DNA from: Jaltomata sinuosa | Taxonomy: Eukaryota; Streptophyta; Magnoliopsida; Solanales; Solanaceae | DNA: 64,000 bases | NCBI GenBank assembly: GCA_003996215.1 | Contig: QJPP01007216.1 | Coordinates: forward strand, 1-64,000 | Direction of reading: 5' to 3' | Notes under the pieces: generated by a model | What the model was told of the DNA's origin: nothing | Seen by the model: only the letters and a program-made list of their open reading frames with translations | Database searches by the model: none | Program-made: the position numbers and the translations under genes | In this document: positions 11,797 to 23,186 of the stretch, in pieces | Position numbering within the stretch: position 1 is the stretch's first letter | Layout of the letters: every line of letters begins with the position of its first letter

Positions 11797-13360
11797 TGTT
11801 AGTTGGCTGATTTTAGGCATAAAAATGTGAAACAAAAATCAGTTTCTGGTCATTTGGTTTAGATTGTGTGTTTGTGAAGTGTTTACAACTCAAGACTTGG
11901 CTCAAATATTTTAAATGGTGTTGGCTGTTTGGTCCGAATTATCGTGATAAAATTTGAAGTAAAGTAGTTGTCGGGTTGTTCGGTTGTATTTATAGTTAAT
12001 AGTGTACTGGAAGAGTATTTATAACCTTGAATTAGCTTGAAATGAACTTCAAGAGGCTTCGAGTTTTCCGGGTATATACAGCTGAATGTTTAAGGACATT
12101 GTTGTGATCATGTGATGACTATAATAATTGTTTAGTTCGTCTTTTATAATTTTTCGTTCCCGCAAGGTGTTGGCGGCCTTCGTTTTAGCCTAAAAAGGGC
12201 TTAAAGAATGTTTGTTTATTTAGTATAGAGTCTTTGCAATCTGTCGCATTGAATATGTGAATATAGAATGAGTTGTTGGACATGTGTTGGATTGGTTGTG
12301 CACTTAAAAAGAACTTTCAGCTTCTAATCTAGTACTAAAAGTCCTTTTTCCAGTTCTAGGCTTTGAAAAATGACCAAATGTTTTCCCTTACGACCATTAT
12401 ATTCTGTTTTAAAAAAAAAGGGCATGATTCTGTTTAGGAAATACCATTTCCTAATTGTTGTATGTGTACTGGTCACCTAATAATGCTCTAATTAATACGT
12501 GTAAAGAAATTCGAACTAGGATAATGAACACTTTTGTTCTACGAAAAGTTGGTTTTGTTTAGGAACAAGTTTTTCTTTTTTTTTGTCTATTTTATAAATA
12601 TGCCCACATAGAAGTCATTAATATGACAAAGGGTCACTAACATGTGTATAAGAAAGTTGTTATAGTTTCTAGTATTTGGATTTATTTGTATTTAAAGTTA
12701 TGTGTCCATGAAAGTGTTTGCAGCTTACGATTTGTCTTGAATAACCTTTATAAAGTTTGAAGTTTTAAGCATCGTTAGCTATCCATTATATGATCATTGA
12801 AATGTTGATTGGGATGTTCTCACATTACCGTAGCTGCTTTAACTATTTTTTATGCCTGTCCAGGCATTCTCAAAAGATTGGTCGTAGGTTCGAATCCTAC
12901 TTGGGGAGATTTTTTAGTTATCGCTTTTCTGACCTAGCGCTTGCCTCTGGTGGTGTCCTTCTCCTTTGTTTCTAAACTAGAAGAATCATGGGACATCAAA
13001 AGCGGATGTTAGCTGGCTGATTTTAGGCACAAAAATGTGAAGCAAAAAATAATTTCTTGTCTCTTGATTTATCCACAGTAGATTGAGTATTTGTAAAATA
13101 TTTGTAGTTTGCGATTTTACTGAAACCTATTAAGTTCGAGGTCTCAAATAGAGTTGGTTGTTTCGTTCTGCTGGTTGCGAATGTGAGCTCGAAGTTAAGA
13201 AGTACTTGGGTCATTTGGTTTTATATATATTTGATGCTATGTTTCTAGAGTATTTACAGCCTTTAATTAGCTTAAAATGGACTATAGGAAGTTGGAGTCT
13301 TCAGATGTATTTAGTGGACTGTGTGAGTTCATTGTGATGTCGGTGTTGATACTTTGAACA
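11797..13360 (+). repeat. Diverged internal duplication inside the Ogre LTR
   Basis: The string gttagttggctgattttagg at about 11800 recurs as gttagctggctgattttagg at about 13007, and the following segments (aaaaatgtgaaRcaaaaa, then stretches with tttacagc and agcttRaaatg) keep the same order in both copies. This gives a roughly 1.2-kb old tandem duplication, with a partial third copy near 12700. Confidence 0.55.
12876..12908 (+). pseudogene. 3' half of an organellar-type tRNA-Asn(GUU) inside the LTR
   Basis: The 33 nt hold a complete T-arm (cgtag, then gttcgaatc, then ctacg-type pairing) and the 3' acceptor strand ttggggag. They match, from memory, the end of plastid trnN-GUU, which plant mitochondria also carry. 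The 5' half with D-arm and anticodon is absent, so this is a fragment and not a working tRNA. No CCA is encoded. How far organellar sequence extends on either side cannot be judged by eye. Confidence 0.6.
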
Positions 13361-15922
13361 TGGTAATAATGGCCTAGATATGTTTGTTTGTTCGTATGAT
13401 ACGAGCAACCCTTTAACTTAGCACGAAAGGCTCTAAAAGTTTTAAAACTTCAAATATGATTGGTTGTCCATCATAGAATTCTTGTAGCTCTTGCACTTGA
13501 ACGTTGGAATATTGTATCAACTGTTGGTTACATATTAGGCTAGCTGCTTGCTTTAAATGAAAATTTCCACTTCTAACTTAACTTAGCTATGTGTTTGGTT
13601 TCAATGTAAGTTTAAAAGTTCACTAGGTTGCTTGATATCATAGCATGAATATGGAAGTGACAACTTGAGTTTTAAATGTGATTAAATAAGCTTGAAAACT
13701 CACTGTTAAGTCAGTTTGAAAAAGTTTCTGGTATGGTTACATATTGTACCCAACTGAAATCACTTAGTATAGGTAACTAGCTTAAATCATGACACCAATT
13801 TAGGTTCTGAAAGTTGAGATAAACAAGTTGTGATTTAGGTAAAGGGTAAAGCTCATCTCTTTTGGAACTTGAGTTTTAATGTTGCCTTTGAGCCATGTTG
13901 ATGTTTGATTAATTTATGGAAAGTGAAAGTGACGGGGAAATCATTTAGCCAAAGAATTATGATCTGGGAAAACTTATTTTGCCTAAATGTCATGTAGTTC
14001 TTCTAAGTTTCTCTTACAACTTACCTTTCTTAACCAACTTGTAGCGATTCTCAGTAATCTAAACTCATAACCTTGTTTGTTTGAATATTTCCTCATAATA
14101 ATGCAACTTTATCAACTTGTTTCTTTGTTGATTATTTGATTAGTTCCTAATTTTTCTCCTATACTCTTTTCTTTGTTTTCATGGAACAACCGGAGAGCTG
14201 GAGTTCTCATTTGAAACTCACTTTCGGCCCAATATATTTGGGTCGAGCAGCTATTAGGAGCTATCGCGGTGCTCAGAGTCGTTCTTTAGAAATTTAGTTC
14301 CTCCAAAGGAACTTGGCGTATCTAGCCCTTTTACCCTTTTTTATTTATTGCTTTCCTTTATGCTTACTTGAAATGTTTAACTAACCTTGTATATTTGGAT
14401 ATGTGTTTTTCTTTGTGATTTTGATTAACGTTTATTCTTCGGCTTATAGTTTCGGGGATTACTTTATTTAGTTTAAAATTTTGAAAGTGAGTTTCCTTCA
14501 CTCTTTTAGTTTAGGCAAATATTTCGGGTTTTTTTTTAATACTTTAAAATTAGTGGTTAAACACTTTCAAAATAGTAATAATAAATAGTAAATATAGCAG
14601 ATTTTTCTTAAGGATTAATTAATGTAGGCTTGTTTCAAGGAAAATTTGTTTAAATAACTTGCGGTAGATTTTCAAAAAAAACACTAATTACCAATTCAAT
14701 TTATTTCAAACAAATATTTAGTCATTCTTAGGCCACAAACTATAGAATTCTCTATCTAATCTAGGCAAGCTATTTTCATATTTATTTATAATTCATGTAT
14801 TATCTTATTCTAACTCCAATATTTTACAAAATATTTTTGTTATACTCTATATATATATTTATTTATTTTTGAGATTTTCAGATTTTTTTAAGGCCTCAAA
14901 ACGCAAGGTATATATGCCATATGCTATCTACTACAAGGTATATATATTTATATTTTTACTTACCCATCCTCCTACTTAAATCATACATATATTATTTCAT
15001 TGCAATTATATTTACGTACATAATATTTTCTTTCATATCCAACGTATGTTTATTTTTCACTTTACAAATAAAAGTTCTTCTTTATATGAAACAAATAATT
15101 TTCATTCTCTACTCAAATCTTCAAATTATTCTCTTACACGAAATATATCTACAAAATAAATATGATTTTCTTTTATTTTTTTTCTCTATTACCGGTATAC
15201 TTATTTCCTACATGTTTTTACTTATCCAAATCTTTTAAATAATAAACTTTTTTCACATGATTTCCTATATTTTAAATATACATACGTCATCTTTATTTTC
15301 TTTTAATAAACATGTCATAAAATTTTCCCAAAAGTCTAAAACCACATATATTTTTTTTACTTTACAAAGAGCATATTTGTATAAATAATATCTTCATTTT
15401 TTTTTACGTAGCTTTTTAAGTATATATTCTTAGAAATTATAAAGTTCTACATATTTTAATTGTAGTTATGATAAAAGTATTGCCATTAAACTTTCATATA
15501 TTTTGACATGTACGTAGATATGTTTCATCTTTTTACCATAAGCATATTTTATATTTTTGCCTATTGTAGTAGCATGTGTCATATACTTTGAGTTTTCTTA
15601 AATTAATAAAACATGTTTTTATCACTTTTTTTAGCAAATAACGAACAAATAATTTTTCCCAAATATTTTCTCTAAATTGAGTTTAAGGACTATCTTCGGA
15701 TAGGCTCTGAGGGGTGCTTAATACCTTCCCCTCGAGTAACCAAAACCCTTACCTAGAATTTCGTTGGTTTTCGCAGACTAAAAACAGAGTTTTGCATTAA
15801 CAAATGGTTTTTCCTAATTTTTCCTAAAGAGATTAGGTGGCGACTCTAAACCCTTTTCAAAACCAGGTAGAAGAGCCGGATGTTGCAAACATATTTTGGC
15901 CAGTTCAAAATAGGGCGCGACA

Positions 15923-17032
15923 CCATTCATATGATAACTCAGAATGTGGACACTCAGGCCAATCAGTAGGCTCCTATCCCCATCCACCCCCAAGGTGGAG
16001 CAATTGCGGCCCGAGTTCGAGACTCCATTCGCATGAACTCACCTAAGCTCTGGGGTTCCAAAGATAGTAAGGATCCACAAAATTTCATGGATGAGGTGAG
16101 AAAGGTCTTGGATGTGATGCAGGTTGTTGGGATTGATGGTGTTGAGCTTGCTTTCTATCAACTCAAGGATGTAGCTCATATTTGGTATACTCAGTGGAAG
16201 GATTCAAGGGCTAGGTATGTGGTCTCCATGATTGGGAGTGCTTTGAGAGGGATTTTCTTGATCGGTTCTTCCCTAGGGAGTTGAGTCAAGCTAAGGCCAA
16301 AGAGTTCATGAATTTGAGGCAGGGATCTATGTCGGTTCAGGAGTATGGGTTGAGGTTCACCCAACTTTCTAAGTACGCTCCTTTTATGGTGGTTGATCCG
16401 CAAGATTAGATAAGTAAGTTCATTTATGGAGTGTCATATTTGGTGAAGAAAGAGTGCAGGTCTTCTATGCTTTTAGGTGATATGAATATTTTCAGACTTA
16501 TGACTCATGCTCATCAGATTGAGGGAGAAAAGTTGAGGGAAATGGCAAGAGAGCACAAGAGGGACAGATCAGAGGGTTCGGGTTTTAGTAATCAGAGTTC
16601 TAGAGGTGGACACTACTCTTCATTTCAGAAGAAGTTATCAGGACTCATTCATTGTTTACCTAGTTCTCCTACTCAGTCCCCTAGGCCTCGTCATAATCAG
16701 ATAGGTGGAAGATCAAGTTTTTATTCACAGGGGAGTGTTGCAAAGGGGACTCCTTACCTATTTGCAACAAATATGGTAAAAGTCACCTTGGTGAGTGTTT
16801 AGCTGGTTCAGGTGGATGCTTTGGGTGTGGTCAGGTTGGACACAAGATTAAGGATTGCCTTTCAGCTAAGAAGGGATAGGGAGATAGTAGGACTCAGTCT
16901 GCTCCAGCAGCCCCAGGAGGTTGACCGACCTAGCAGAGCACTGTTTCTAGTTCTGGTGTTCAGCGCCAGAACTGCCTTTATGCCATGTCCTCTCTCTAGG
17001 ACCAGGAGAGTTCACCGGACGTCGTTACTAGT
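15923..17032 (+). pseudogene. Tekay gag, frameshifted
   Basis: The best segment, from 16033, reads NFMDEVRKVLDVMQVVGIDG and AFYQLKDVAHIWYTQWKD, the classic gag domain of this lineage. A CCHC knuckle (CFGCGQVGHKIKD type) is encoded near 16817-16860 but out of register. Frame changes and stops occur near 16284, 16410 and 16800. Closely similar to the second gag copy at 23490-24450. Nucleocapsid function is known for the family; no product is expected from this copy. Confidence 0.8.
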
Positions 17033-18977
17033 ATGTTAAAAGTATTCTCTTTTGATGTGTATGATTTATCGAACCCTGGTACCTCCTTATCTTTTGTGAC
17101 TCCTTACGTTACTTGCAAGTTTGAAATTTGTCCTGATCATCTTTTAGAACCCTTTTGTGTTTCTACTCCTGTTGGTGAGTCAGTCCTAGCCAAAAGAATC
17201 TACCAAAATTGCCCTATCTCAGTCCTTCATAGAGTCACTTCAGCGAATCTAGTAGAGTTAGAAATGACTGATTTTGATGTTATTCTTTGTATGGATTGGT
17301 TGTATGCATATTATACCTTGGTTGATTTTTGTACTCGAGTTGTTAGTTTCAAGTTCCCGACTGAACCTATCTTAGAGTGATAGGGTAGTCCTCCATCCTC
17401 AAAGGGTCATTTCATATCTTATCTCAAGGCTAGGAAAATGATTTCCAAGGGTTATGTCTATCATATAGATTGAGTTATGGACACGGAGTCTTAGACCCCA
17501 TCTCTCCTGTCAGTCCCTGTGGTAAATGAGTTTTTTGAAGTATTTCCTGAGGATTTAACCAGAGTCTCTCCCGAGCGAGAGATCGACTTTGGAATAGATC
17601 TTCTTCCAGATACGTATCCTATCTCTATTCGTCCTTATAGAATGGCTCCAGCGAAACTGAAGGAATTGATAGAACTATTGAATGACCTTTTTGATAAGGG
17701 TTTTATCAGGCCCAAAATCTCTCCATAGGGTGCTCCAATTCTATTCATGCAAAAAAAAGATGGTTCTCTTAGAATGTGTATCGACTACCATCAGTTGAAC
17801 AAGGTCACAATCAAGAATAAGTACCCCATTCCTAGGATTGTATACTTGTTTGACCAGGTTCAGGTGTGAACTACTTCTCCAAGATCGACCTTAGATTTGA
17901 TTATCATCAGCTCAGAGTTAGAGAGTGTGACATTCCTAAGACAGCCTTCAGAACTCGGTATGGTTATTATGAATTTGTGTTTATGTCTTTTGGACTAACA
18001 AATGCTCTTGCAGCTTTTATAGATTTGATGAACCGTGTGTTCAAACAGTATTTGGATATGTTTGTGATTATTTTCATTGATGATATTCTTATTTATTCTC
18101 AGAGTAAGGAGGAGCATGTGGACCATTTGAGAGTTGTGTTTTAAACTCTCAAGAATCGACAGTTGTTTGCTATGTTTAGCAAGTGTGAGTTTTGGATGCA
18201 GTCTGTTGCTTTTCTAGGTCATATTGTGACTAGAGATGGTATTCGAGTTGATTCGAAGAAAATAGAGCTAGTAAAGAACTGGCCTAGACCCACTACCCCA
18301 TATGATATTAGGAGCTTTTTGGGTTTAGCTGGTTATTACAGGAGATTTGTGGAAGGGTTTCTTCCATAGACGCCTTATTGACTCAGTTGACTCAGAAGAA
18401 GGTAAAATTTCAGTGGTCTGATCTATGTGAGAATAGTTTTCAGGAATTGAATACTAGGTTGACCACAACTCCCATGTTGACTCTACCCGAGGGCTCAGAT
18501 GATATTTTTGTGTATTGTGATGCTTTTAGGAGTGATTTTGGTTGTGTGTTGATGCAGTATGGTAAGGTGATTGATTATGCTTCCAAACAGCTAAAAATTC
18601 ATGAGAAAAACTATCCTACTCATGATCTTGAGTTAGCAGCCGCAGTTTTTGCCTTGAAGATTTGGAGACACTACTTGTATGGTGTTCATGTGGATGTATT
18701 CACCGATCATAAGAGTCTTCAGTATGTGTTCACTTAAAATGAATTGAATCTTTGTCAAAGGAGGTGGCTTGAGCTTCTTAAGGATTATGATATGAGTGTG
18801 CTTTACCAACTGGGTAAGCCCAATGTCGTGGCGGATGCACTTAGTAGGTTGTCTATGGGTAGTGTGTCTTCAATTGAGAACGGAAAGAAGGAATTGGCCA
18901 AGGATGTTCATCGACTTACTAGATTAGGAGTTCGCCTTATGGATTCGACAGAAGTTGGTGTTATTGTTCAGAATTGA
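17033..18977 (+). pseudogene. Tekay protease remnant, RT and RNase H
   Basis: The protease opens with SFDVYDLSNPGTSLSFVTPY; the catalytic Asp position reads Asn. Then come a linker, RT (FSKIDLRFDYHQLRV near 17870; catalytic FIDDILIYS near 18075-18105) and RNase H (FVYCDAFRSDFGCVLMQYGK, DLELAAAVFALKIWRHYLYG, VFTDHKSLQYVF, about 18500-18730). The frame moves twice, near 17855 and 18370, and stops interrupt at about 17378, 17472, 17726, 18142 and 18735. Confidence 0.85.
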
Positions 18978-20430
18978 TCTGAATCATATTTGGTAGCTGA
19001 AGTGAAAGAAAAGCAAGACAGTAATCCTATTTTGCACCAGTTGAAGGGTGCAGTCCATCAACAAAGGGTAGAGGTTTTCTCCCAAGGGGGAGATAGTGTG
19101 CTTCGATATCAGGGTCAATTGTGTGTTCCTGACATAAATGGGTTGAGACAATGGAGTTTGACAGAGGACCATAGATCCAGGTATTCTATTCACCTCGGTG
19201 CCACCACGATGTACCGTGACCTAAAAGTCTATTGGTGGAATGGTATAAAGAGAGACATAGCAAGTTTTGTGGCTAAGTGTCCCAACTGTCAACAAATGAA
19301 GGTAGAGCATCAACGACTGGGTGGTATGACTCAGGATATTGATCTTCCTACTTAGAAGTGGGAAGCGATCAATATGGACTTTAGTACAGGTTTTCCTCAT
19401 ACTCATAGGCAACATGATTCTATTTGGGTGATTATCGATGGGATGACTAAATCCTCACACTTCTTGGTTGTTAAGATTACCGATTCAACAGAGGATTATG
19501 CTAGACTCTATGTTCGTGAGCTGGTCAGATTTCATGGTGTTCCATTGTCTATCATCTCGGATAGGGGTACTCAGTTTACATGCCAGTTTTGGAAGTCATT
19601 TCAGAAGGGTATTGGTACTCAAGTTAAGCTTAGCACAACTTTTCACCCACAAATGGATGGCCAGGCAGAGCGTACCATTAAGACTTTGGAGGATATGTTG
19701 AGGGCTTGTGTGATTGATTTCAATGGTAATTTGGATGATCACTTACCTCTTATCGAGATTGCCTACAACAACAGCTTCCATTCTAGCATCCAGATGGCTC
19801 CTTATGAGGCACTTTATGGGTGGAGGTGTAGATCTCCTATTGGCTAGTTTGAGGTAGGTGAGGCAACTTTGATTGGTCCAGATTCGGTTCATGAGACTAT
19901 GGATAAGGTTCAGATCATTAGGGAAAGGTTTAAGACCGCTCAGAGTTGACAGAAATCATATAAAGATGTGAGGAGAAGAGAGTTGGAGTTTGAGGTTGAT
20001 TATTGGGTGTTTCTGAAGGTGTCAACCATGAAGGATGTGATGAGATTTGGTATGAAAGGGAAGCTTATTCCTTGCTATGTAGGTCCCTACAGGATTCTGA
20101 GGAGAGTTGGTAGTGTTGCTTATGAGTTAGAGTTGCCAACGGATTTAGAAGCGGTTCATCAGGTTTTCCATGTTTACTTGTTGAAGAAGTGTGTTGGTGA
20201 TCCAACCTTGATTGAACCTTTGGAAGATGTGAACGTGAAGGATAGACTTACTTATAAGGAGGTTCCCATGGAGATTCTTGATTGTCAAATTCAGAGGTTG
20301 AGAAACAAAAAGGTTATTTCGGTAAAGGTCCTTTAGAGAAATCAGTTAGTTGAGGGATCTACTTGGGAAGCAGAAGCAGCCATGAAAACCAAGTACCCTC
20401 ATCTCTTTTCTTTTGATCCAGCTTCAGCAT
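18978..20430 (+). pseudogene. Tekay integrase with C-terminal chromodomain
   Basis: Zinc finger H/H...CPNCQQ near 19280, catalytic core with INMDFSTGFP, IISDRGTQFT and DGQAERTIKTLEDML (19370-19700), an SH3-like region around 20050, and a chromodomain-like end (MEILDCQIQRL ... GSTWEAEAAMKTKYP, about 20265-20400). Chromodomains of this group guide insertion to heterochromatin. In-frame stops at about 19353, 19845, 19947 and 20334 disable it. Confidence 0.82.
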
Positions 20431-20665
20431 GAGGTAATAGTTTCCTCATTAGTATGTCCCTCCGATCCCGCTCCATCAGTTTCTCTCATGATCTTAGCAT
20501 GCATTCATATTTTTCGAAGTTAGTTCAGTCATGTTTTAAGTTAAAAAGCTCAGTTTTTATGTTTATTCTTCAGTTTTCATGTTTGTTGGTTGGTTGGGAT
20601 GTTTCCGCTCCAGTTCTCCTTACTTAGCCTTCATTCAAGGACGAATGATCCCAACAGGGAGATAT

Positions 20666-23186
20666 TGTAACACCCCAGAATTTGATCTAGCTTTTAAACT
20701 TAGAATCCCTGAAAAATCTGACCTTTCTAGGAACTACGAGTCCAAACCACAGGTTGTGGTTTGAACCACGAGCCGTGAAATGAACTCGTGGTTAAAGTTT
20801 TGCAGGATCAGCCTCTGGTATGAGAACCATGAGTCGGTTCTATGAACCGTAGTTCATTCTACAGACTGTTCTATCCACTCGTGGAATCAAACTTGAGGGC
20901 TGACTGTTTCCCCAGAAACCACGAATGGATCTATGGACTGTAGTTCATTCTACGGACCGTCCTGTTAACATGTGGAACTTGATCTGCAACTGAGCACTTT
21001 GGCCAGAAACTACGAGAGGTAACCACGGACCGTGATTGAGTCTACGGTCCATAGACCTCACTCGTGGAACCTGAAGCTGAGTTTTTAAATCAGTTCTTTT
21101 CCAGCTTTTACCCAGGGGTATTTTTGTAATTACCCGCTCTTCTAACTCTTAAGTGAGGTTGTTTTGGCCACTTTTAGTAGGGTTTCTATCCCAATTATCC
21201 TATGTCCTTCATTATTCCTCATTCACCTCCCAAAAGAGGAAAAAACTCCTTCAAGCTCCAAGTTCAAGCTTCATAGCAAGGGATTCAATTCCAAGTCTCC
21301 ATTCTTCTCATTCTTAGTTGGGCTAGCTTCAAATCAGGTATGTGGGTATTCAATAAGGGTATTCTTCCACCCTTATGTCCAATTCTTCTAAATTAAATTT
21401 ATGAATTTCAAGTTAGGGTTCTTACCCAATTCTCATGGGCTTTTCTATTAAGTGTTTTCTTATGATTCTTCAACAAATTCTAAGTTCAATTTTATGATCC
21501 ACGTGGGTTTTGTAAATGATTATTTATCTCATGATTTGAAGGCTAACCCTAGCTAAATTTTGCATGCATGGCTTGACTTAAGGAAAAGTGCATGCATTGA
21601 TATTATGATCTCAAGTACTTTATGAAATTGCATGCCAAATTCTTCAAGTTATGAATTTAGAAAGAAAAGTGAATTTTGGCTATGCTAAGCTTTAAGACTT
21701 ATGATTTGAATTTGCATGACATTAGATATGTCCTTATGCTTTTCAAATAGAATTTTGACATTAGATATGTCACAAGTATGTTATGAGCTATATGTATATT
21801 TTGGGAGTAGTATTTAGCACCGAGCAATGAAGGTTCTAGATAACCCAAATCCAAAACTATGTTGCCACCGTAGGTTGCCCTCTGTGGCTTATGATAGGAT
21901 CCTATTATGATAAGGTTCTAACCTTGGCTGGTTAGGACAACCTTTTTCGGTGTAGGTGTATGACACTGGACTCCATGTAGCTCATCATGGTTTATGTCGA
22001 TTAATAAAAACTCGGTCAAATACATATACAAACCCTCAAACTTGCCCGAAAATTTCATTTAGACACTTAAACTTTGCCTTGTTCCAATTAAATACAAAAC
22101 TATACACAAGTTTGTTCCTATTAGACACAACACGCTGACTTGACACATTTCATAAATAAACGCGTTTACTTATGCGTCTGATGTAAGAAAAATTATTTCA
22201 CATAATTAAAAAAATTAGAATAAAATTCAAAATAAGGGTATTGAACACACAAGAATTGATTTTTTTTTGTTTTTGTGACCTAATTTGGATAAATAAAATC
22301 AGATGAACAATGAAGACAGAATAATGAAAAGCGTTTATGATAAATTAGGGTTTAAATAAAAGCTTTTAGAGATGGTGATATTACCATTGTAATTCATGTC
22401 AACCAACGGGTCACGCGCCTAAATGTTGTGCAACCCACACTTTGTGCTAAGTCATCATGTTGTGTCTAATAGGAATAAACTTGTGTATAGTTTTGTGTTT
22501 AATTGGAACAAAGCAAAGTTTAAGTGTTTAAATGAAATTTTCGAGCAAATTTGAGGGCCTGTATATGTGTTTGGCCTAGAAACTCCCGTATGAATGTTTT
22601 TAAGCCTTATGCTATGCTATTTCTTATCTTATGTTTAAAGTATGATATTAATTATGATTTCACTTATTATGCATCATTCAATTTGAACTATGTTTTAAGC
22701 ATGTTTTTACCATATTTATGCATGTCTCACATAATCGGTACATCATATAGTACTAACGCATATTCTCGCGCTACATCCTTTGATGATGCAGATACAGGTT
22801 TCCACTCTCAGGCTCGTGGCTAGAGTTCGCAGGCCACTCAGTTCGACTTGGTGAGTCCTTATTTATTCGAGGACTAGTATGATGCTTAGTTTGTAGGTTC
22901 TTTTTCTTCAGCACTTAGAGTTAGCTGGGGTCTTGTCCCAGCAACTCATCATGATGATTTTAGAGGTTTTTCAGACATAGATAGTTATTCTAGATTTCGT
23001 GTTTCAAATTGTGATATTCCTAGATCCTTTATGCTTATGTTTGAGTTAGTATGCTTACTCTTCCTGTTATGCTTCCGCTATGGTTATTCATGTTATGTTA
23101 CATCATGATAAAGCCAAGGGTTAACTTAGGGCACTTATGGTCCCGGGTCCCGTATTACGTCTAGGGGGTAGCCTCAGGGCGTGACA
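20666..23186 (+). repeat. Tekay LTR between two internal regions
   Basis: Starts TGTAACACCCC after a purine-rich stretch (caacagggagatat) and ends gggcgtgaca, immediately followed by aac and the tRNA-Met primer site. It contains alternating accgtagttcattctac-type repeats between 20760 and 21070. The LTR is 2,521 bp, of which 563 bp plus a 9-bp duplication come from a nested MITE, so its original length was about 1.95 kb. Confidence 0.82.
22014..22576. mobile_element. Mutator-type MITE with 127-bp TIRs nested in the Tekay LTR
   Basis: Left arm 22014-22140 and right arm 22450-22576 are near-perfect inverted repeats (for example cacttaaactttgccttgtt against aacaaagcaaagtttaagtg). The flanks taaaaactc (22005-22013) and tagaaactc (22577-22585) form a 9-bp target duplication with one mismatch, which points to the Mutator superfamily. 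The 309-bp core has no coding potential. Confidence 0.88.

Larger units (their letters stand above)
1..15922 (+). mobile_element. Ogre/Tat-lineage Ty3/gypsy LTR retrotransposon, 5' end outside window
   Basis: Domain order gag, protease, G-patch, intron, RT, RNase H, second RNase H, integrase, then a long repeat-filled 3' UTR, a polypurine tract and a kilobase-scale LTR. A second, archaeal-type RNase H between RT and integrase and an intron between protease and RT are known marks of the Tat/Ogre lineage. The 5' LTR and primer site lie to the left of the window. The right edge falls inside the gag of a Tekay element, so this element is the younger of the two. Eight in-frame stops (five in gag-protease, three in RT-integrase) make it non-autonomous. 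Confidence 0.85.
10200..15922 (+). repeat. 3' LTR of the Ogre/Tat element, about 5.7 kb
   Basis: It starts with TGTTGACACTC right after the polypurine tract and ends with agggcgcgaca at 15912-15922, where Tekay gag sequence resumes. The final 250 bp (gcttaataccttcccctcga, ggtggcgactctaaaccctt) have the look of Ogre LTR ends. A TATA box near 11485 gives a U3 of about 1.3 kb, so most of the LTR is R/U5. The region 11790-14000 contains diverged internal duplications. Without the 5' LTR the boundaries rest on TG..CA ends and context. Confidence 0.7.
15923..20665 (+). mobile_element. Tekay/Del chromovirus internal region, cut on the left by the Ogre insertion
   Basis: Gag, CCHC, protease remnant, RT, RNase H, integrase and chromodomain occur in the order of a Tekay-type Ty3 element, followed by its LTR at 20666. 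The left edge begins mid-gag (ccattcatatg), and the same position is uninterrupted in the second copy near 23492. Its 5' LTR would lie left of the window beyond the Ogre element. Confidence 0.85.

Noticed and set aside
14921..15238. 105-codon hydrophobic frame in the Ogre LTR
   Set aside because: Phe/Ile/Leu-rich reading of AT-rich DNA without start context or domain.
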